Shown: one piece after another, positions 11,545 to 24,000 of the stretch | Position numbering within the stretch: the stretch's first letter is position 1 | Layout: each line of letters begins with the position of its first letter | Assembly (NCBI RefSeq): GCF_002994745.2 | Contig: NW_020126830.1 | Coordinates: 124,001-188,000, forward strand | Reading direction: 5' to 3' | From: Rosa chinensis | Lineage: Eukaryota; Streptophyta; Magnoliopsida; Rosales; Rosaceae | Length of the DNA stretch: 64,000 nt | Notes under the pieces: model-generated | The model's input: only the letters and a program-made list of their open reading frames with translations | Database searches by the model: none | Told to the model about the DNA's origin: nothing | Position numbers and translations under genes: made by a program

Positions 11545-12056
11545 CACCAATAGTGTAGTTTCTTTTATGTTGACCAAACAAAGATTTCTTGATTGTTTGA
11601 AGTTAGTATTGATGGTTTATTTTTAGATTGTTTCGAGTTAGTAATGATGATTTATTTCTAGAAGATTTTGAGTTAGCAATAATTTATTCACTCTAAAGAC
11701 TACTTCGAATTTTTACTTTGATCAGGAGCAAATTCTTTTTTTAATCCAGAAGATAATTTGGTACTATTGATTTAATCATAGACACTTATGAAAAAAGCAC
11801 ATAAAACAAAGCCAAAAAAAGACAACAACAAAAAAAAAGAACAGTAAAAGTAATAAAAAAAGGCTACTGTTTTATGTTAAGATTTATGAATGTAAAATTA
11901 CCAAAAAAGACATAGAATAAGTCAATGGAGACAGAAAAGAAAAAAAATAGAGAATGAAAAAAATCAAGAAGACCTCCTCAGGGATTCGAAGACTGAAAAA
12001 TTGTGCAACGGTCTTGCTAATTGAACTAGCAATGCAATCGTTATTCATAACTTCTA
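11545..12056. other. A-rich intergenic stretch
   Basis: Probable 3' flank of the gene ending at 11544. I see poly-A-like patches near 11810-11870 and nothing else that I can assign. Confidence 0.4.
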
Positions 12057-12187
12057 ACATATATATATACACACACATACACACTTGTTTGGAGGCCATC
12101 GATTTCAAATATATATATATATACACACACACACACATACATGTATATACACACACACACACACACAAATTCACATATATATATGTA

Positions 12188-12222
<35 letters not shown>

Positions 12223-12224
12223 CA
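12057..12224. repeat. Compound TA/CA/TG microsatellite
   Basis: Runs of (TA)n and (CA)n are followed by (TG)n and (TA)n, so the tract is also an imperfect inverted repeat. The open frames over it are pure dinucleotide repeat and are not genes. Confidence 0.9.
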
Positions 12225-12610
12225 TATCCAGAGTGATGCCTCACTCTGAAATTAACGTGTGAGGTTGGACTTTAGGGTCACTTTTCGGTCTCATATCCAC
12301 ATCTCGATCATTCAGTTTTTAGGTACTAATGTATAGATCATCTGTGCAAAATTTCAGCCAAATTGATGGTCGTTAAGACGTTGATAACTGCCTTAAAGTT
12401 ACTACGGTTTAGGGTGGACAGATTCAGGCAGGCCATTGGTTTAAGTGAGTTAGATACCTTAAAGATCATCAATTTGGCTGAAACTTTGCAGAGATGATCT
12501 ATACATTAGTACCTAAAATCTGAACGGTCGAGATGTGGATATGAGATTGAAAAGTGACCCTAAACTCCAACCTCACACGTTAATTTCAGAGTGAGGCCTC
12601 ACTTTGGATA
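12225..12610. mobile_element. Fold-back MITE-like element with ~150-bp inverted arms
   Basis: The left arm (about 12225-12385) and right arm (about 12455-12610) are near-perfect reverse complements around a loop of about 70 bases. The outer ends read TATCCAGAGTG and, reversed, TATCCAAAGTG. There is no coding capacity. The element sits between TG microsatellites (12190-12210 and 12614-12633), so I could not define a target duplication. Long arms fit a Mutator-like MITE or fold-back element; the superfamily is not established. Confidence 0.75.
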
Positions 12611-13615
12611 GGATGTGTGTGTGTGTGTGTGTCAACAAAGGCATATAATCAGAGGCCTACAAAGATCAGAGACTTAGTGCGGCTGGCGGCACCACCTGCA
12701 CACTTTAAGGTTGCCTCTATTCTCAGAAGGCTTTCGAATCAAGATAGCTAATAATAATCAATTGACTGATTCTGCCTTATTTCGATCCACTCGAGAGAAT
12801 TATTTTTCGAAGGGATTGTGCCTTGAATAGATTGTATCTCAAAGAGATTGTACCTCATTCGGATTTTTCCTTGAGCAAATCTCTCGTCACTCAAATCCTC
12901 CTTAAAGAGTTTCATCCTATCAAGATCCTCCTCTACAAGTTATTTCCTCCTTGATTAGATATTCATGCCTTGACCGGATATTCCCACCTTGATCAGATAT
13001 TCCCACCTCAACCAGATATTTCAACCTCGACCAGAATTTCCTACCTCGACCGAATATTTCCACCTCGATTAGATATTCTCGTCTTAATTAGATATCTCCA
13101 CCTTAACAGGATATCTCCTCTAAACAAGAAATCTTCTCATTGAGAATATAGAAAAACAAGTAAAAAAGATAACCAAAAACTACATATTATTTTGCTATTC
13201 CCATTAGATTGAGAAGTTTTCATATTTCTAATAGATTAAGGGTAACTGCTCTATAAGAGACACACCGACAAATGTGCAATGCGATAATGACGTATCTAAT
13301 TTCATAATCATTATTCATATGCATAAGCATTATTCATATTCATGCTTTTAAAATTATGATGAAAATATCATAGACTTCTCCACAATTAAAAACTGTTAAG
13401 ATATTCACAATCATAGAGATACCCTAAACCCATTTTCATTTTTATAAACACATTTTTATTTTTATAAATGACATATTGAAGGATTAGAAAGATGAAAAAA
13501 AAGAAAAAAAGAAAAAAATTAAAAATAAAGAAGCGGGACATTTTGGTTTCATTTACCGAAGGGGGAGGGAAAAAAAAAAGCGCTAATCTAAAAAGGAAAA
13601 CAATTAGAGATAAAA
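12611..13615. other. Unassigned region with degenerate ~21-bp tandem repeats
   Basis: A (TG)n tail is followed by unassigned sequence. Between about 12955 and 13125 some eight degenerate copies of a motif like CACCTCGACCAGATATTTC lie in tandem. After that the DNA is A-rich. I see no gene. Confidence 0.5.
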
Positions 13616-16600
13616 CCTAAAAGAAACAAAACTCAATTCTCTCTCTCACGGCGATCTCGTCGACCTTCATCTTCATAATACGTCTTTGAGCCTCCCTCTC
13701 TGCATCTCCCATCTTTGAAGCTCTGATCTCTGCAGGTAAGACTACATTCATCTTTCTTCCTCCTTATACATCATTATTGTATAGTTTGATTAACGAAAAT
13801 CTTATTTTCAAGAACACAATAAAGGTTTCGATCGAATTGGGATTGAATTGAATTGGGTCTGGGTTGAATTGAATAATTACCAGAAACTATAACTCAGTTG
13901 TCCATCTGCAAAAGATAATAATGATGATGATTTAGGAGTTTGCTACTGTAAATATCCTAGAGATGATCGATGAGTTTAATTTCTCTGTACTAAGCAATAT
14001 GGTTGAAGAATTCATATTGTGCTCTTCTTGGAATTTTTATTCGTTTATTATATAATGAAATTGCTTCTGATTTTCATCAACTTCTTTAAGCCTTTTGTTT
14101 TGGTTCCTTTGATTATAAAGGTGGGTGCCAATATAATAAACAACTGCAAACGTGGATCTATCATATCACATCATCCCAGTCCATCTTTTCTTCTGCTATT
14201 TCCAATCAAAACCCGTTTCAGAGAGAGTCGAGTAGACAAGGTAGCCTTCGAAAAACCCTACCATCAATTGCTTATTTTGATTCAAATCACTATTGTCATC
14301 ATTATTATCGGGTTCAAATAGTTTTGATTTTTCGGAAAAATGAAATCTTGATTATGGGTTTTGATTTAATTCCAATAATATGTAGTAGAGGAATGGAAAA
14401 GAAATTTATTTGATGGTCTCCCAATTTTGTGCAGCTAAGAAACTATACGAAATTAAGGTTTAAGTATGGATAGTGAGATTAAGGTTGTGTACTTTCATTG
14501 CTGTTTTGTTTGGCCTCTTCAATTCTCACCCAAAAAACAAAAAAGCTTCTTTGTTCAGAAACTATTACTATGGTTTTCTTGCTTTGATTTTCAGAAACTA
14601 TAGAATCTGTCCATCTTTTTTCTTTTCTTTTTTCATTATGACTCTTTGGACCATTCTGCATAGATTGTTTTACATTTATCACAAATCAGTTAATTATCAT
14701 GGTCTAACAAGCATAAATAGTTTTTAAAATGCAGAGTGCGCACTTCAAAATTTCCAATCTCAGGGTATATTTTTAAACTTGATTTTTATTTATTCAACCT
14801 TAATCTAAAGTAAACAGCAATAAAGGATCCAAATTTCACAAGCTATTGCTGATATAAAGGTACAGAATAGGAAATAACTATTTATTCTTTGGTCTTGATT
14901 TGAGAATGAGATGATTTAATATTGATTCAGTTTTCCCATGTAATTTAAATTCACACAACAGGTTGTCACTTTTGATTTTTCAATGATCCCAATTTTGTGC
15001 AGCTAAGAAACTATACGAAATTAAGGTTTAAGTATGGATAGTGAGATTAAGGTTGTGTACTTTCATTGCTGTTTTGTTTGGCCTCTTCAATTCTCACCCA
15101 AAAAACAAAAAAGCTTCTTTGTTCAGAAACTATTACTATGGCTTTCTTGCTTTGATTTTCAGAAACTATAGAATCTGTCCATCTTTTTTCTTTTCTTTTT
15201 TCATTATGACTCTTTGGACCATTCTGCATAGATTGTTTTACATTTATCACAAATCAGTTAATTATCATGGTCGAACAAGCATAAATAGTTTTTAAAATGC
15301 AGAGTGCGCACTTCAAAATTTCCAATCTCAGGGTATATTTTTAAACTTGATTTTTATTTATTCAACCTTAATCTAAAGTAAACAGCAATAAAGGATCCAA
15401 ATTTCACAAGCTATTGCTGATATAAAGGTACAGAATAGGAAATAACTATTTATTCTTTGGTCTTGATTTGAGAATGAGATGATTTAATATTGATTCAGTT
15501 TTCCCATGTAATTTAAATTCACACAACAGGTTGTCACTTTTGATTTTTCAATGATCCCAATTTTGTGCAGCTAAGAAACTATACGAAATTAAGGTTTAAG
15601 TATGGATAGTGAGATTAAGGTTGTGTACTTTCATTGTTGTTTTGTTTGGCCTCTTCAATTCTCACCCAAAAAACAAAAAGCTTCTTTGTTCAGAAACTAT
15701 TACTATGGCTTTCTTGCTTTGATTTTCAGAAACTATAGAATCTGTCCATCTTTTTTCTTTTCTTTTTTCATTATGACTCTTTGGACCATTCTGCATAGAT
15801 TGTTTTACATTTATCACAAATCAGTTAATTATCATGGTCTAACAAGCATAAATAGTTTTTAAAATGCGGAGTGCGCACTTCAAAATTTCCAATCTCAGGG
15901 TATATTTTTAAACTTGATTTTTATTTATTCAACCTTAATCTAAAGTAAACAGCAATAAAGGATCCAAATTTCACAAGCTATTGCTGATATAAAGGTACAG
16001 AATAGGAAATAACTATTTATTCTTTGGTCTTGATTTGAGAATGAGATAATTTAATATTGATTCAGTTTTCCCATGTAATTTAAATTCACACAACAGGTTG
16101 TCACTTTTGATTTTTCAATGATTCTTTTAATATAAGGGTATACGGCAGGCCATCACTTTAGATTCTTTGATCTTGATTTTAGAATGAAACTAGTTATTGG
16201 TCTAGTTTCTCAAGGTCATTTTCTTTCAAATTTCTCAGCAGTTGACTATATTGCGCAGTCCTTTGGTAGAGTACATGTGCTCGATATAAAGGAGAACCTT
16301 TAAATTGTTTTCGAATTGTTGAGAGCAGAAGAGCCGTTAAGTTAGTTTTGTGATCGATCTCCATGTGAGTAGTTCTTCTTACTTATCATTATCATGCCTA
16401 AATAAAGTATGATTACTAGTACTATTGCAATATATAAACACACACACAGAGACACTTATATATGAATATTTAATTGTTGTTATGCATATGAACCCTAGAT
16501 GCATTCCCGGCATGCGCATAGGTTAGCGTAGATGGTGACCGGATGAAATTTACTCTGTATGGTTGATATGTGGCATATTGAACCCGAAAATAACATGTAC

Positions 16601-16621
16601 ATTATTTTAGACTTTTTTAGG
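13616..16621 (+). other. Putative non-coding leader exons and introns of the CACTA transposase gene
   Basis: A CT-rich stretch (about 13640-13735) looks like a plant 5' untranslated exon and ends in CTGCAG followed by GTAAGA, a good donor. A second possible untranslated exon (about 16240-16363) begins after TTTCTCAG and ends before GTGAGT. The transposase ATG at 16622 comes directly after TTTTTTAGG, so it could sit at an exon start. The link from leader to transposase is inference from position and splice-like signals only. Confidence 0.35.
14421..16125. repeat. Tandem triplication of a 568-bp unit
   Basis: Copies start near 14421, 14989 and 15557. The anchor AATTTTGTGC lies at 14423, 14991 and 15559, exactly 568 bases apart. 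The copies differ at only a few bases (for example one base less in an A run in copy 3). Each copy begins with TTTTGTGCAG, like a 3' splice site. The 84-86 residue frames in each copy have no recognisable domain and are probably not genes. High identity implies recent unequal exchange or replication slippage. Confidence 0.92.
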
Positions 16622-16801
16622 ATGGACAGAAGTTGGATGTTCTTACGAGATAGGTTTCACCACCCTGATTTCACCAATGGTCTGAAAACATTTTTGACTG
16701 CTGCTGCCCAACATCTGGATCATGAAAATAAGACACGTTGCCCATGTTCTAAATGTCAAAATGCATTGCCGTGCCTTACTTTACATGAGATACGTAGGCA
16801 T
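16622..16801 (+). pseudogene. TNPD transposase exon with transposase-associated zinc domain (first 60 aa), split by element B
   Basis: The ATG at 16622 starts MDRSWMFL, the usual start of plant CACTA transposases (Transpos_assoc domain). The stretch RCPCSKC supplies zinc-binding cysteines. The frame is open up to the insertion point at 16801, where element B begins. The last five bases GGCAT are one copy of the target duplication. The frame resumes without change at 30790. An upstream in-frame ATG at 16559 exists, but the family start and the AG just before 16622 favour the later one. Confidence 0.88.
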
Positions 16802-19100
16802 TGATGTCGCTTTTATCGAGCGACCAATTTAACCCTGAAATGTCATTAGTAGTATAAAGTAAATAGGGATCGTTCTATTCCGGGGATTGAGGGTACACCT
16901 GTCATTATCAAACAATTAAACAATTAAAATTAAAACAAAGTATAATATTTACAAAAATAAAACAAAATATATACATATTTACGAAAAAGGGGGGATTTTT
17001 GATTTTGGTTTTCTATTTTCGAAAATAAAAGCTAACTAAATAATTAAAAATGCAAAAACATAAAAATATAAATGGAATGTAAGAACAAAGATCAAAGTCG
17101 AAACTCATGATTAAAATTGATTCAAGTTCATCATTGTTCATCATAGTCATGCAAGAGGAGTTGATCATGTGAAACGTTCAAAAGCAAACAATTTCCCATA
17201 TTGTACTTTCAATGCTAATTAACCTAAGCGAAAGCACCTAGATTAATTCTATCAAACATGCAATCAAGCCCTAGAAAGCTAGTCAATCATGTCATGTTTA
17301 ACGCAATAAACACCTAGAAAGGCTATCAACTCAAATGTGCAACTTAGTATGAAAAAGTCCACCTAATTGCAATCTTCTTTGATTAAATTCGGTTTTTGTA
17401 CAAAACCTTTACTACTTATCGATTCAAGAACACAAAACCAAAAAGTTGATTCATGTTCTCAAATTCGTAGCAACAATCACATAAGAACCCTAAATGTTTC
17501 GAACCATTCAAGATAATCATACAAAAGATTTCTATCATGCAAATTTAATCAAACACTCACACAAAAGCAACCATAAATCGCAATATATGAATCTGAAAAT
17601 TAACAATTCATCATAAAATTTCAGAAAACAATACTTGTTCATACATATGTGTCAACTAAGGCAAAACCAACGAAAATACAAAGCAAAGGTACAAGGAGAA
17701 TCGGATTACACCGTGATGAAGATGAGATGAATGAAGTGATGATGTGGTCTCTTGAATTTCGAAAGCAATCTTCAAGGTGGAGGGTGGATGGTGTGCACGG
17801 CTTGTCTTCTTCTTCCTTGGCCTTGCTTGCACTTCGTGGTTGCCCTAGAGGATGGAGAAGAACACGGCTAGGCTAGAGAGATTTCTGAATTATTTTCTCA
17901 AAGTATAAACGCAAAAGTGTGGAATTCGGAACCTTTGACGTTGAGAAAGTGTAGGAATATATAGGGGACGGCCCCTAGGTGTCCAAGCCGTCCAAAACCC
18001 TAGAGATGTTCACGGCATGTGCTTGCTTCCTCCACATAATTTCCTCCAATGAATTCTTGCCACATAAGCCCTATGAGGTGGTGCAACCAATCACAAAATT
18101 CCAATATTAATTCCCTAAATAATTCTTGCCGAAATAAAGAGATAATTTCTGATTTTATGCTTCCAAATTCGGCCAAAACTCTTTAGGGAATGTAGGAATG
18201 TATCTAGACTTCTTTTGATCTTTCCTTGGTCTCCACCTTTTTCTCTTTCCTTAAAAATCTCTAGGGAATATCTTTGCCGTCCAAAACCCTAGGGTTTTGG
18301 CGTCCTCCCTTGTTTATCTCTTCCTTTTTCACGGCAAAACTTCTAGGGAATATCTCCAAGTATTTTCTTTCCATAAAAATAGCCCTAGAGAATCTCCCTA
18401 GAAAATCTCCACACATAATTCTGATTTTCACGCCACTTTCCTTGTTTTTCTCTTGCTTTGAACGGCAACACTCCCCTAGGGTTTATTCATGCGTCATAAA
18501 CCCTAAATATATGGGCTTTGATGGGCCTTTATCCAATTTGCCGAAAATCCAAAGAGTTCTTGGGCCTCGTTGCTTCATCTTTAAGCCTTCTCATTTTCCA
18601 ACGCAAAACACAATATTTTTCCATTTCTTTTTCATGGTTGCGTTGGAAACTTGCTAGGGAAGCCTTCCTCCATTTTGTAGGATTTCCTGGTTGGACTAGG
18701 AAAGCTTGTTTCTTCATTTCTGCTCAAATGTGTGGGCCATTTTCTCTCATGTTCGTTCGTCTTGATGTTCGCAAGCTCCTCTTTCCATTCGTGCGTTCAT
18801 TTCCACTTTCTAGCTCGGAGGTCCTGAAAATAGAAACTATACTTAAAATAGAAACTTTCTAAAAAATGAAAATAGAAACTTACTAAAAATGAAAAATAGA
18901 AACTTTCCAGAAATGAGAAATGAAAAATGAGAAATGAGAAATGAGAAATGAAAAATGAAGACAAAAATGGAAACTTTCTACAATAAGGAACTTTCCCAAT
19001 CAAAGAATGGAAACTTTCCCAAACAGGGATTTCTCAAGGAAATGGCGCAGAAAAGTGTAGGGAAATGCAGTTAAAACGTCGCATTAAAATGCTCCTATCA
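16802..19100 (-). repeat. 3' LTR of element B (2299 bp)
   Basis: On the plus strand it reads TGATGTCGC ... CTCCTATCA. Its outermost part holds a small inverted repeat (GTCGCT/AGCGAC) not present in the LTRs of A, C or D. It abuts the polypurine tract at 19101. Confidence 0.95.
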
Positions 19101-19115
19101 AATTCCCCCACACTT
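19101..19115 (-). other. Polypurine tract of element B
   Basis: On the minus strand it reads AAGTGTGGGGGAATT directly before the 3' LTR, identical to the tract of element A. Confidence 0.85.
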
Positions 19116-21082
19116 AGCTTTTGCTAGTCCCTTAGCAAAATCAAACTAAGACACACACTAAGACTCAACGAAAATTTAAAGACTTGACAAAAACAATGAC
19201 TCTATTGCCCTTCAACTATTTGTCTCAGCAATCTCTTACTTTCATAACACCAAGATTAGCACTTAACCAAAATTCAATGTTAGGCATTCGAGAGTTAATT
19301 AAAACACATAACTTACATATACACAAGTAGGACTTGGTTGAAACAATGGTGATGGTTTCTGTTAAGCATGCTTCAAACAAGTATGATTCAAATCCTCACA
19401 AGTTATATCCACTCTTTCTTCTCTCAGATCATGGCAATGCTTAAAAGCTTATACACTCAAGTATATGTGAAAGATAGCAAGTATATCACATAATTCAAGA
19501 AACGAAAGCACATGTATAATTTTCTTTAAAGATCTCATGAAGGATACCAACTACTTGCACAGATGGACCCAAGCCATAGGTTCAACTCTTGTAACTCATC
19601 TCCACATCAAGGGCTGTCCCATCTTAAGGATCAAGAAGGTCTTCTTAAAGGTTGTAATGGGGCCAAGGCTCAAGGTTTTAAGAAATGAAGGGTAAGGATT
19701 TATCAAAGTGTCCTAAAAACCTAGCAGAGCACATGTAAATGTAGAGACCACAAGAAATCCACCAAGGCATTGCAAAAACGTCACTTTCCCTAGAGGTAAC
19801 ATAAAAGGGGCCTAATGTCTTCATGTTGGGCCCAATCTTCATTGTAAACTTCCCTTGAACTATAGTGAATGGACAAAGGCCAAATTTTTCTGTAGTGGGC
19901 CTTCAGTTCAACGTAAACTCCAAAATCACCAAGTATGGGGGACTAAAAATCCATAAACATTTTTCTTTCTTTTCTTTTTAGCCGTATACATTTTTTCTTT
20001 TTTTCTTTTTTTTCGGCTTTTTCATATATTTTTCTTTTATGGACAAGTCTACCCCCACACTTTAACTTTCACCTCTTCTCAATTTTCATCCTTAGCACCA
20101 AACCCACGAAGTATGTCTCAAAAGATAGCTCCACTAAGTTCTTAGAACAAAGGGTAGGGTTTTAACTATACTAAGCTTCATGGTTAAGGGTTTTAAGGGT
20201 GATGAATGAAAAGGCTCAATGTAGGCTCAATGGGGCTTATCTAGGGGAGTCCCACGACGGGCACAAATGGGGACACAAGTTTATATGGCAATGGTGGTAA
20301 TTCCTAGGATGCCTCTATCCCTTCCAGAATCAGGGCCATGTATTGACAAACGTCTCAACAAGCACAAGAGTGAATTCTAGCATTCTCTAGTCCATCAAAC
20401 TTAATCTATGGCAAGCAGTCAATCAAATGAAAGAATAATGAGATCATCAAAACATCGCCAAGAAATTAAGAATATATATTTCATTTTTACTCCAAGAAAA
20501 AGGGACATGGCTCAATTATCTCACATGGGCTTATATGAATCAAAACTCATCCTAACATGCTCATATTCTGTACCAAAGTTTTCGAATCCATATCCACTAC
20601 AAGGCACACATTTTTCATATATCTCAATTAACCAAAGAATACCATGTTTAAAAATCATCTCAATCTTGTGATCCTCTTTTAGTCATGATTTTAGAGATAT
20701 AGAATCATCCTAGACAGTTGAAAGGGCATCCTAAGACTCAAAACAAAAACAAAAGCAACGAAAATTTTTAAATTTTTGACATTTTTCAATTTTTTTGTAT
20801 TTTTCAATATGTGACTCAAGATAAAAGTGTAAATCCCTTCCCCCACACTTAAATATTGCATTGTCCTCAATGTAATCAATAAAAAGCATGCAATGAAACA
20901 CTTAAGCATATAGGGATGAAATTTACGAAAATGACTACCAACATAAAGAAAAATTGGAGGAGTAAAAGGGAGAGAGAAAACAAATCTGCGTTGATGATTC
21001 CTCCACAGCTACTTCAGAATTGGGTTGCCTCCCAAGCAGCGCTTAATGTTTATAGTCTTTCAGCCTAGACTTGTACCTCCAT
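19116..21082 (-). other. Element B 3' non-coding region
   Basis: Nearly identical to 5751-7719 of element A. It includes polypurine-like tracts at 20052-20062 and 20835-20850 and the post-pol hairpin at 21020-21035. No env-like frame is present. Confidence 0.8.
21020..21035 (-). other. Conserved post-pol hairpin motif, element B
   Basis: TTGGG and CCCAA arms around a six-base loop, about 50 bases after the pol stop, identical in sequence to element A. Confidence 0.6.
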
Positions 21083-24000
21083 TTAATCCTCAGGGTTTGG
21101 AACGTTTTGGAGGGGTACATCCTCCACTTCATGTTCCACAAATGCCTCATAGTAAGGCTTCAAGCGATGGCCATTCACTTTGAACTCGTTGCTTGTATGT
21201 TCACTCTTTATCTGCACAGCTCCATGAGGAAACACATGAGTGATAACAAAAGGCCCAATCCAACGAGAACGAAGCTTACCTGGGAAGAGTTTGAGACGAG
21301 AATGGAAGAGAAGAACTTTTTGACCCACAACAAAAGTCTTTCTTCGAATCATTTTGTCATGGAATGCCTTAGTCTTATCCTTGTAAATTTTAGCACTTTC
21401 AAAGGCATCATTCCTTATCTCCTCTAACTCTTGCAATTGCAACTTCCTATGAAGCCCAGCTGCATCCATATCCATGTTGAACTGCTTCACAGCCCACCAA
21501 GCTTTGTGCTCCAACTCCACAGGTAAATGGCATGGTTTGCCATAGACAATTCGATATGGTGACATACCTATGGGAGTTTTGTATGCAGTTCTGTAGGCCC
21601 ACAAAGCATCCTCTAGACGCAAGGACCAGTCCTTCCTGTTGGGGTTCACAGTCTTCTCCAATATCCCCTTAATCTGACGATTAGAGACCTCAGCCTGCCC
21701 ACTAGTTTGTGGGTGATAAGGTGTAGAAACCTTATGTGTGACATCATATCTCTTCAAGAGAGCCTCAATCGTCCGATTGCAAAAATGGGATCCTCCATCA
21801 CTAATGAGAACTCTAGGCATTCCAAACCTGCTAAAGATGTTAGACTTGATAAAATCTGCAACAACCTTAGAGTCATTAGTTCTAGTGGCCTTTGCTTCCA
21901 CCCATTTGGAAACATAGTCCACTGCAAGTAAGATATAGAGAAACCCAAAAGATGAAGGGAAAGGTCCCATGAAATCTATACCCCAGACATCAAATATTTC
22001 AACAGTTATTATATTGGACAATGGCATTTGATCTCTAGGACCTAGATTTCCTGTTCTTTGGCACTTATCACAAGTTAAACAATAGGCATGTGCATCCCTA
22101 AATAATGTTGGCCAATAGAACCCAGACTCTAGCACCTTAAACGCAGTCTTCTTAGACCCAAAGTGTCCCCCACATGCTTTAGAGTGGCAAAAAGAAAGTA
22201 TAGCATTATGTTCATGTTCAGGCACACATCTCCTAATCAATTGATCAGAGCAATACTTCCACAAATAAGGTTCATCCCAAACATATTGCTTAACAGTTTT
22301 CTTAAGCCTATCCCTATGAGCACGTGACATGGTATCAGGAATCTTTCTAGACACAATATAATTCACAATGTCTGCATACCATGGTTCACTTACCTGAAGT
22401 CCAAAGAGTTGCTCGTCTGGAAATGTCTCCACCAGAGGGAGATAATCTTCTGCATGCACTAAGCGACTCAAGTGGTCAGCTACCACGTTCTCACTACCCT
22501 TCTTGTCCTTGATTTCCACGTCGAATTCTTGCAAGAGTAGGATCCATCTGATGAGCCTTGGTTTCGCCTCCTTCTTGGTCATCAAGTATTTCAAAGCTGC
22601 ATGGTCAGTAAAGATAGTAACTTTGGTACCAAGTAAATAGGAGCGAAACTTCTCAAGGGCAAAGACAACTGCAAGGAGCTCTTTCTCTGTGGTGGAGTAG
22701 TTCATTTGTGCATCATTGAGAGTCCTTGAGGCGTAGTAGATGGCATAGGGCAGCTTTTCCTTCCTTTGTCCCAAAACGGCTCCAACTGCGTAGTCAGAGG
22801 CATCACACATTAATTCAAAGGGCAAGGACCAGTCTGGAGGTAACATGATGGGGGCAGATGTCAACAACTCCTTAAGCTTGTCAAAAGCTTCTTGACACTC
22901 CTTGTCAAAGTGGAAGGGCACATCCTTCTGGAGTAGTTGACATAAGGGTCTCGAAATTTTGGAGAAGTCCTTGATGAACCTCCTGTAAAAACCTGCATGA
23001 CCAAGGAAAGAACGAATCTCTCTCACAGAAGTGGGAGAGGGTAAGTGACGCACAATATCAACCTTGGCTTTATCAACCTCTATACCCCTAGCAGAGACAA
23101 TATGTCCTAGAACTATTCCTTGTTTAACCATAAAATGGCATTTTTCCCAGTTTAAGACAAGGTTAGTTTCCATGCAACGTTTCAGAATTATCTCCAGATT
23201 ATTAAGACAATCATCAAAATTCTTTCCAAAAACTGAAAAGTCATCCATGAATACCTCTATGATTTTCTCAATATAATCTGAAAAGATACTTACCATACAC
23301 CTCTGAAAGGTACCTGGAGCGTTGCAAAGTCCGAAAGGCATACGTCTATAGGCAAACGTTCCAAAGGGGCAAGTGAAGGTTGTCTTCTCTTGATCTTCAT
23401 TTGCAATTGCAATCTGGTTGTAACCAGAGTATCCATCCAGGAAGCAGTAGTAGTCATGTCCAGCTAGGCGCTCAAGCATCTGGTCAATGAATGGCAGAGG
23501 AAAGTGGTCTTTCCTTGTGGTTGCGTTGAGCCTCCTATAGTCAATGCATACTCTGTGGCCTGTTACTGTCCTTTGGGGCACCAGTTCGTTATCAGCATTC
23601 TTTACCACAGTGATCCCAGACTTCTTGGGCACGACCTGAACTGGAGAGACCCACTTGGAGTCAGAAATAGGGTAGATTACCCCACAATCAAGGAGTTTGA
23701 TAACCTCCTTCTTCACTACTTCCATCATTGGAGGGTTGAGACGACGTTGAGCCTCTCTAGTGGGTTTAGACCCCTCCTCTAGAAGTATCCTGTGGACGCA
23801 AGTTGTAGGGCTGATTCCCTTGATATCCGCCAATGTCCATCCTATGGCGGTCTTGTGTTGCTTCAACATTTCCACCAACTTCTCTTCTTGTGGAGTTGTT
23901 AGTGCAGAGGACACAATCACTGGCAAGGTTTCCTTGTCCCCTAAGTAGACATACTTCAAATGGTCTGGAAGAGGTTTTAGCTCAAGTTCTGGGGCCTGGA

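Noticed and set aside
11884..12262. Frames of up to 113 residues over the microsatellite
   Set aside because: They encode Tyr-Ile or Thr-His dinucleotide runs only.
14473..15862. Three related 84-86 residue frames in the triplicated unit
   Set aside because: They exist because the DNA is repeated. The N-terminus changes in copy 3 by a one-base difference, and there is no recognisable domain or codon signal.
18274..18862. 114-153 residue frames in the LTRs (also 29958-30546, 43930-44391, 49468-49929)
   Set aside because: They recur because the LTRs recur. They run antisense to the element, cross the U3 repeat array and show no domain.
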